This document shows, piece after piece, positions 59,544-64,000 of a DNA stretch of 64,000 nucleotides (the stretch's first letter is position 1; each line of letters opens with the position of its first letter). A model generated the notes under the pieces. It was not told the DNA's origin. It did not search any database and saw only the letters and a program-made list of their open reading frames with translations. The DNA comes from UBA1181 sp045600225 (lineage in GTDB: Bacteria; Bacteroidota; Bacteroidia; Bacteroidales; Paludibacteraceae), in NCBI GenBank assembly GCA_045600225.1, contig JAZRXL010000068.1, positions 1 to 64,000 of the forward strand, read 5' to 3'. The translations under genes and the position numbers were made by a program.

Positions 59544-59636
59544 ATTTATATATTTTAATTTTGTTTTTGACTTGATTAATCAATGAGATTAATACAAAGA
59601 ATATGCCATTTTGGGAAACGTGACAAGATGTCAGTT

Positions 59637-60284
59637 TTACTGTTTCGGGGACTGACAGTTTGGGTTCTTGCAAAGAGATAGTAGGCCGCATTGGTCGCAT
59701 TTAGGATTCCTTGCGGTACAGGTGTAACGTCCGTGAAGAAGAAGCCAATGATGGGCTTTTGAAAGTAGTTCGTTGGGTATGTTTTTTCTTAGTTTCATTT
59801 CTGTCTCGTTCGGCGTCTTTGATCGGTTGGTTAATCCTAAGCGGTTTGAGACTCTAAATACATGCGTGTCGACAGGCATTGCAGCTTGGTTGAATGCTAC
59901 GGCGCACACAACGTTTGCAGTTTTTCTTCCTACGCCAGGTAATGTTTGTAATAGTTCGAAATTGTCCGGAACCTCCCCATTAAAGTCTTTCACAAGCTTG
60001 CGTGACATCTCTAATAGATGTTGAGCTTTTGAATTAGGGTAGGAAATGCTTTTGATGTAGGTTAGAATCTCTTCGATGCTACTTTCAGCCATTTCGTTGG
60101 GAGAGGGGAACCTCTTAAAAAGGTCGGGGGTAACCATGTTGACTCTTTTGTCGGTACATTGGGCAGATAGCATAACGGCAACGACTGTTTCAAATGGATT
60201 GCTGAAATTCAGTTCGCTGTCGGCCTCTGGCATATTCTCCTGAAACCAGGATAGAATGGCTTGGTATCTTTCTTTTTGAGTCAT
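59637..60284 (-). CDS. nth: Endonuclease III
   Basis: The 215-residue DNA glycosylase/AP lyase has the helix-hairpin-helix LPGVGRKTANVV with the catalytic Lys, the catalytic Asp in VDTHVFR and the C-terminal [4Fe-4S] ligands Cys189, 196, 199 and 205 (C-x6-C-x2-C-x5-C). It removes oxidised pyrimidines. ATG 60284 lies only 8 bases from the T-tract of the hairpin at 60292-60312. Confidence 0.95.
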   Translation of the reverse strand: MTQKERYQAILSWFQENMPEADSELNFSNPFETVVAVMLSAQCTDKRVNMVTPDLFKRFPSPNEMAESSIEEILTYIKSISYPNSKAQHLLEMSRKLVKDFNGEVPDNFELLQTLPGVGRKTANVVCAVAFNQAAMPVDTHVFRVSNRLGLTNRSKTPNETEMKLRKNIPNELLSKAHHWLLLHGRYTCTARNPKCDQCGLLSLCKNPNCQSPKQ

Positions 60285-60291
60285 AGAAAAA

Positions 60292-60312
60292 AGGCGAGTT
60301 TCAAACTCGCCT
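60292..60312 (-). terminator. Terminator or attenuator between DUF3127 and nth
   Basis: AGGCGAGT (60292-60299) pairs with ACTCGCCT (60305-60312) around TTCAA; the minus strand then has six T and reaches the nth ATG within 8 bases. Either it ends the DUF3127 transcript or it limits readthrough into nth. Confidence 0.7.
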
Positions 60313-60332
60313 CTGTGTTTTGTTTATTCCGA

Positions 60333-60734
60333 TTAGAAAGGAAGATCGCTTGAAGAATCACTTGGTTGTGATGTTGCATCGAATGGATCAGGAGTCTTCA
60401 TTCCTGTTGGCATAGCTGGAGATCCGATTGGTGCTTGTTGAGGAGCTTGTTGTTGAGCGTTTTGAGGTGACATCACTCTCCAAGCGCGGATGTTGCTAAA
60501 CCATCTTCCTTGCCACTCGCGAGCATCGATATCAACGCTTACAGTATACTCTTGACCCTCTTGGATGGCAAACTTGTCAATGTTCTCTCCGAATACATTG
60601 AAAACCATCTTTCTGCTATATTGAGATCCTGGTTCGTAGTATTCGATCACATAATCTTGTGATTTCCAAGGACCCTTTGCTCCTTCTCCTGATTGAAGAG
60701 GACATACAACTATAATCTTTCCTGTAACTTCCAT
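60333..60734 (-). CDS. DUF3127 single-strand-binding-like protein
   Basis: The 133-residue protein has the DUF3127 core (SGEGAKGPWKSQDYVIEYYE, REWQGRWFSNIRAWRV) predicted to adopt an OB-fold, a disordered Gln/Pro-rich linker and the C-terminal tip DSSSDLPF. An acidic hydrophobic tip of the D-L/I-P-F kind is characteristic of SSB proteins and recruits partners, so a nucleic-acid role is plausible. Full promoter at 60759-60790. Confidence 0.85.
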   Translation of the reverse strand: MEVTGKIIVVCPLQSGEGAKGPWKSQDYVIEYYEPGSQYSRKMVFNVFGENIDKFAIQEGQEYTVSVDIDAREWQGRWFSNIRAWRVMSPQNAQQQAPQQAPIGSPAMPTGMKTPDPFDATSQPSDSSSDLPF

Positions 60735-60758
60735 TTTTTATCTGTTTATTTTGAAAAG

Positions 60759-60790
60759 CAAAAGTACATTGTTGGTTTGGATGTTGCAAA
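60759..60790 (-). promoter_or_regulatory. Bacteroidetes promoter of the DUF3127 gene
   Basis: Minus strand TTTG (60790-60787), 20 bases, then TACTTTTG (60766-60759); 24 bases before the start. Confidence 0.72.
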
Positions 60791-60818
60791 AAAACTTATC
60801 AACAATATAGAGATACCC

Positions 60819-61535
60819 TTACTTTCTTCTTATCTCTGCTAAATAATCGTAGTGTTCGCCACGTTTAATGATTTCCACTTTGAATCCGTAGGAAAGTGCC
60901 TCCTTTTGCAAAGTGTCTGCATCGATATAGAGCCAAGGAAATTCTTCTCCTTTGATATTTTTATATTGCATTTGATAAATCAATTCTCCGTAATAGACCT
61001 CATCATCAGGTAACTCTATGATGCCATCCTCATCCTCGAAGAGATAGCATAGATCGGAAGAGTCTACGATCACTTTGCCATTGGGTGTGAGAATGTCATT
61101 TATATGTTTGAAGAAATCGGGTAGTTCGTTTAATGTTCCTACGATTCCAATTCCATTCATAAGCATTAGAACTGTGTCGTATTACTCCTTTATATCCCAA
61201 AAATCTACCAATTCAGCATTCTTGACACCTCTCTCCTTCATGGTTTCTATGGAGTATGGCGAAATGTCGATGGCAGTAACCTCTTTCCCCATCTCTTGTA
61301 ATACCAAGGAGTGACAACCAGATCCTGCACCTACATCGAGAATTTTCCCCTCTGATCTTTTTAGTGCTTCTTTCTCTAACAGAGGCATCTCTTCAAATTT
61401 TCGGAATAGAGTAAACAAAGGTATTTCATCATCATCAAACATCGGAGAGAATACTTTTAATTTGCTTTTGGTCTTTCCTCCTGTTTTATGATAATCTGCG
61501 ATTGCAGCTCCCATAGGGTCTTTCTCTTTTTGCAT
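60819..61535 (-). pseudogene. SAM-dependent methyltransferase split by an in-frame TAA
   Basis: One frame runs from ATG 61535 to a TGA/TAA at 60819 and encodes a methyltransferase of about 238 residues: N-terminal MQKEKDPMGAAIADYHKTGG, SAM motif KILDVGAGSGCHSLVLQ, then VTAIDISPYSIE, and after the break DTVLMLMNGIGIVGT and later LYIDADTL. A single stop codon TAA at 61182-61184 interrupts it, between DIKE and YDTVL, where relatives read straight on. No frame change is involved. ATG 61166 could restart translation, giving the C-terminal half only. Either a recent nonsense mutation or an assembly error. The substrate is unknown (small-molecule type methyltransferase). Confidence 0.82.
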
Positions 61536-61564
61536 ATTGATTGTGTGTTAAAATTCTCTTTTTG

Positions 61565-61572
61565 CAAAGTTA
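61565..61572 (-). promoter_or_regulatory. -7 promoter box of the split methyltransferase
   Basis: Minus strand TAACTTTG, 29 bases before ATG 61535. Confidence 0.5.
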
Positions 61573-61589
61573 TAAATTTTGAGGAATAG

Positions 61590-61620
61590 TTTGTTTTTTA
61601 TACATGAAAGAGTAACTTTG
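61590..61620 (+). promoter_or_regulatory. Bacteroidetes promoter (TTTG-N19-TAACTTTG)
   Basis: TTTG (61590-61593) and TAACTTTG (61613-61620), 25 bases before the gene at 61646; divergent from the methyltransferase promoter. Confidence 0.7.
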
Positions 61621-61645
61621 TTCTGTACAATAATCGAAAGTTTAG

Positions 61646-61954
61646 ATGGCAGAAACCTCTTTTGCAGACAAAGTTTATGAAGTTACCCAAGCCATACCGA
61701 AGGGGAAAGTGATGACCTATGGTGATATTGCTCTTCGAATGGGGAATCCGTGTTATGCACGAGCTGTGGGGAATGCTTTGCATCATAATCCCAAAGAGGG
61801 TGTTATCCCATGTCATCGTGTGGTGAATGGACAAGGTCGTTTAGCAGAGCATTTTGGATTTGGTGGTTTGGAGGTTCAACAAAGAATGTTGGAGTCTGAA
61901 GGGATAGAGGTCATCAATGGACGAGTGGATTTGAAAAGATATAGGATGAGATAA
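61646..61954 (+). CDS. MGMT/alkyltransferase family protein, DNA-binding domain only
   Basis: The 102-residue protein is the C-terminal domain of O6-alkylguanine alkyltransferases without the N-terminal domain. It has IPKGKVMTYGDIALRMGNP (winged helix), ARAVGNALHHNP with the Arg finger, and the active-site IPCHRVVNGQG. The Cys is kept, unlike in ATL proteins, where it is Trp or another residue. It may repair alkylated guanine or flag it for excision repair. Confidence 0.88.
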   Translation: MAETSFADKVYEVTQAIPKGKVMTYGDIALRMGNPCYARAVGNALHHNPKEGVIPCHRVVNGQGRLAEHFGFGGLEVQQRMLESEGIEVINGRVDLKRYRMR

Positions 61955-62158
61955 TAGGCTGTTGCAACGAATTACAGAAATGCACGCAAGAATGTCAGTT
62001 TAATTTTAACATAAGTCATAAGGTTTTATTAAAAACGCTGTTTTCAAGAGTTTTTTGCTAGTTCTTGAGGAAATTTTCATAAATTCGCATAGCAAAAGTT
62101 ATGTTTAAGGAAAATTAAGGCAAAAATACGCTAAGCACCCAAATCGTGAATTGAGTGT

Positions 62159-62581
62159 ATGTCTGACAAACGTATCAAGATACAATTGATATTGGCATGG
62201 GGATGTTTGTTGACTGGAACGTGCATCTACTTGCTCTTCAGAAGCAGGAATCATCTTGTATTCGCTCTGCTGGACTCGGTAGGCCTCACAACTGCTGTTG
62301 ATGCTATACGCTCCCTTACAGGTGACATCGACATACCTGAGTTTGTCAGGTTCTGTCTCCCAGACGGTCTATGGACGACATCCTACATTCTCTTTTCCGA
62401 CTATATAAACAGGAACGAGAGATTTGCCATAAGGCTATTGTTGGTAAGCATCATCCCATTGTTGGGTGTCGTGTCAGAGGTACTTCAATCTTTCAATGTG
62501 ATTCCAGGCTCCTTTGATCCTCTTGATCTAGCATGCTACTGCATACCTTTACTAGCATGGATGGGGAGTAAAAAATATTAA
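62159..62581 (+). CDS. Small multi-spanning membrane protein (VanZ-like layout)
   Basis: The 140-residue protein has four predicted membrane segments (about 8-26, 65-80 weak, 90-110, 122-136). The features LPDGLWTTSYILFSDY between the first helices and SFDPLDLACYCIPLLAW at the end resemble VanZ-like proteins, but this is weak. The gene is richer in G+C than its left neighbours and 22 bases before the AAA+ gene on the same strand. Function unknown. Confidence 0.6.
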   Translation: MSDKRIKIQLILAWGCLLTGTCIYLLFRSRNHLVFALLDSVGLTTAVDAIRSLTGDIDIPEFVRFCLPDGLWTTSYILFSDYINRNERFAIRLLLVSIIPLLGVVSEVLQSFNVIPGSFDPLDLACYCIPLLAWMGSKKY

Positions 62582-62602
62582 AGAGTATAAAACGAAGAGT
62601 AA

Positions 62603-63715
62603 ATGGGAAATACAATTAAGAAGAGAAAAAATGTACAACAAAAAGAAGACTTTCCATTTGTGAAAGTAGATAAGAGTATCGGTAATGCCTTTATCATAGG
62701 CGCTTTCATCTTCATGGCGATAATTACGGTTGCCCTCGGAGAAAGTTCGGACGAGGGAGACGGTGCATCAAATAAGAATGACAGTATAGCCTACAATTCA
62801 GCGAAGAATATAATCAACGAAGAAAAGCAAAGTCTTTCACAGAGTGAGAACTCGCTTGACAAGGAACTGGACAAACTAATGGTTTCTGAACCTATACAGG
62901 GTGATCCTTACAAAGAACTTGATGAGCTCATTGGTTTGGAATCTGTAAAGAAGGAGGTCACTTCGCTTGCCAACTTCGTGCGCATACAGAAACAGCGTGA
63001 GGAAAAGGGACTTAAAACATCCCAGATATCCTACCATTGTGTCTTTACCGGCAATCCTGGTACAGGTAAGACTACTGTTGCACGCATTCTCGCCAGGATA
63101 TACAAGGACCTCGGAATCGTAAAGAGAGGACATCTTGTGGAGACAGATCGCTCGGGACTCATTGCAGAATACGTTGGACAGACAGCTGTAAAGACAAATG
63201 CTGTAGTCGATTCTGCGCTCAATGGTATCCTATTCATTGATGAGGCGTACGCCCTACTAGACGGCAAGGGTGGCTATGGCGATGAAGCCATTGCTACTCT
63301 GATAAAACGCATGGAAGACGATCGTGACCGCCTAGTGGTTATTGTTGCAGGTTATACCAACGAGATGAAAGATTTTATTGGATCGAACCCAGGTTTGCAG
63401 TCACGATTCACACGATATATTAACTTTCCCGACTACTCATCCAACGAACTCTATGCCATCTTCATGAGCAGAATAAATAAATATGCGTATAAGTTGGACA
63501 AAGATGCAGACCAATACCTGCGAAAAAGCCTTAACGAGACTGTTGCAAACAAATCACGTAACTTCGGTAATGGTCGTTATGTACGAAACTTGTTTGAACA
63601 GACTATTACGAATCAGGCAAATCGTCTTGGGGCTAGAAAGAATCTCACTATAGAAGAATTGTCGCAGATAAATCTTACCGACATTTCAGAAGCATGCAAA
63701 ACTGTAAAGAAATAA
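62603..63715 (+). CDS. Membrane-anchored CbxX/CfqX-type AAA+ ATPase
   Basis: The 370-residue protein has an N-terminal membrane helix (residues 28-46), a polar linker (about 48-100) and a CbxX/SpoVK-type AAA+ domain: LDELIGLESVKKEVTSLANF, Walker A GNPGTGKT (150-157), the pore-loop region GLIAEYVGQTAVKT, Walker B ILFIDEAYAL (Asp213, Glu214), sensor-type VIVAGYTNEM and the arginine motif GLQSRFTRYINFPDY. Relatives activate Rubisco, act in sporulation (SpoVK) or in type VII secretion (EccA), and most lack a membrane anchor. The gene lies between two membrane-protein genes (22 and 13 bases apart). Its target is unknown. G+C is near 48 %, above the window average. Confidence 0.88.
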   Translation: MGNTIKKRKNVQQKEDFPFVKVDKSIGNAFIIGAFIFMAIITVALGESSDEGDGASNKNDSIAYNSAKNIINEEKQSLSQSENSLDKELDKLMVSEPIQGDPYKELDELIGLESVKKEVTSLANFVRIQKQREEKGLKTSQISYHCVFTGNPGTGKTTVARILARIYKDLGIVKRGHLVETDRSGLIAEYVGQTAVKTNAVVDSALNGILFIDEAYALLDGKGGYGDEAIATLIKRMEDDRDRLVVIVAGYTNEMKDFIGSNPGLQSRFTRYINFPDYSSNELYAIFMSRINKYAYKLDKDADQYLRKSLNETVANKSRNFGNGRYVRNLFEQTITNQANRLGARKNLTIEELSQINLTDISEACKTVKK

Positions 63716-63728
63716 TTTATAGTACACT

Positions 63729-63992
63729 ATGAAGCTTATTTCAAAAGAAAGGCCACTTTCCTATCTGTTTATTATCGTTATAGAGATAGGCATTGGCGTA
63801 TTAGCTACATTAGGAGGATTAGCTATTGACTTTGCAATTTATGATCCACCAAAGGATCAACCATCATTTATGTTCCCACTATTTACGGGAATATTCATGA
63901 TGCTGTCTGCTGCAATAATATTCATATCGTTTATTATTGTCGTCATCAGGATAATATGCCTCTACGTGAAGAGAAATTCTACTCTATCATAA
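63729..63992 (+). CDS. Small two-helix membrane protein
   Basis: The 87-residue protein has two membrane segments (about 11-32 and 46-75) with DPPKDQPSFMF between them and a short basic tail. It begins 13 bases after the AAA+ gene, so it belongs to the same transcript. No family recognised. Composition is AT-richer than the AAA+ gene. Confidence 0.65.
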   Translation: MKLISKERPLSYLFIIVIEIGIGVLATLGGLAIDFAIYDPPKDQPSFMFPLFTGIFMMLSAAIIFISFIIVVIRIICLYVKRNSTLS

Positions 63993-64000
63993 TGAAAAGG
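63992..64000 (+). CDS. Start of the next gene of the module, cut by the window edge
   Basis: ATG at 63992 overlaps the stop of the preceding gene by one base (TAATG), and the frame MKR runs off the window. Stop-start overlap makes a further translationally coupled gene likely. Confidence 0.4.

Overview
The window comes from a chromosome of low G+C (about 40 %) in the phylum Bacteroidota, most likely order Bacteroidales. The evidence is in the sequence. Promoters carry the Bacteroidetes -7 box TAnnTTTG, often with TTTG about 19-20 bases upstream. Two or three secreted proteins end in type IX secretion (T9SS) sorting domains. Many genes belong to Bacteroidetes-typical families (DUF3078, DUF3127, DUF4625, DUF4832/DUF4874, TonB-dependent receptor, MG2+-independent M23 lipoproteins, short Nif3). 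An anaerobic NrdDG reductase and an ATP-dependent acyl-CoA carboxylase operon next to a dicarboxylate-type transporter and porin fit an anaerobe with succinate/propionate metabolism (inference).

Layout. 1-5150: accessory-looking end with a truncated Rpn-type nuclease, a decayed gene remnant, a G+C-richer metal-handling operon (His/Cys-rich membrane protein, TonB-dependent receptor, DUF4625 lipoprotein) and a DUF4143 ATPase behind tandem 63-bp repeats; two 46-bp direct repeats bracket this block. 5132-12733 (minus): MBL hydrolase and YgiQ radical SAM protein, a lipoprotein, a patatin/beta-barrel fusion and a T9SS cargo protein. 12930-20051: acyl-CoA carboxylase operon (minus), divergent from a DASS transporter and a porin. 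20524-25064: nrdD-nrdG and a secreted DUF4832 protein. 25042-29974 (minus): MATE, DUF2147, T9SS cargo, then M23-MerR-TRIC channel. 30064-37111: alaS, and a four-gene minus operon rlmD-phosphoesterase-Nif3-zinc ribbon. 37275-46021: envelope proteins, a HAD phosphatase, a radical SAM/SPASM enzyme, tandem paralogous outer membrane proteins, CotH and M23 lipoproteins. 46045-48730: metK behind a recognisable SAM-II riboswitch, then SPOR protein and folE. 48801-52980 (minus): five overlapping genes, AI-2E transporter-prmC-recX-CPBP protease-patatin. 53069-55428: rsmI operon and a coiled-coil lipoprotein. 55556-61535 (minus): topB, htpG, nth, DUF3127 and a methyltransferase split by an in-frame TAA. 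61646-64000: alkyltransferase-like gene and a G+C-richer module of membrane protein, membrane-anchored CbxX-type AAA+ ATPase and small membrane protein that runs off the window.

Most of the window is ordinary housekeeping and envelope DNA. The items most worth a second look are the SAM-II riboswitch on metK, the 70-bp inverted intergenic repeat pair (32.8 and 42.3 kb), the repeat-bracketed metal/ATPase block at the left end, the nonsense-split methyltransferase, and the AAA+ membrane module at the right end. No CRISPR array, tRNA, rRNA or intact insertion sequence was seen.
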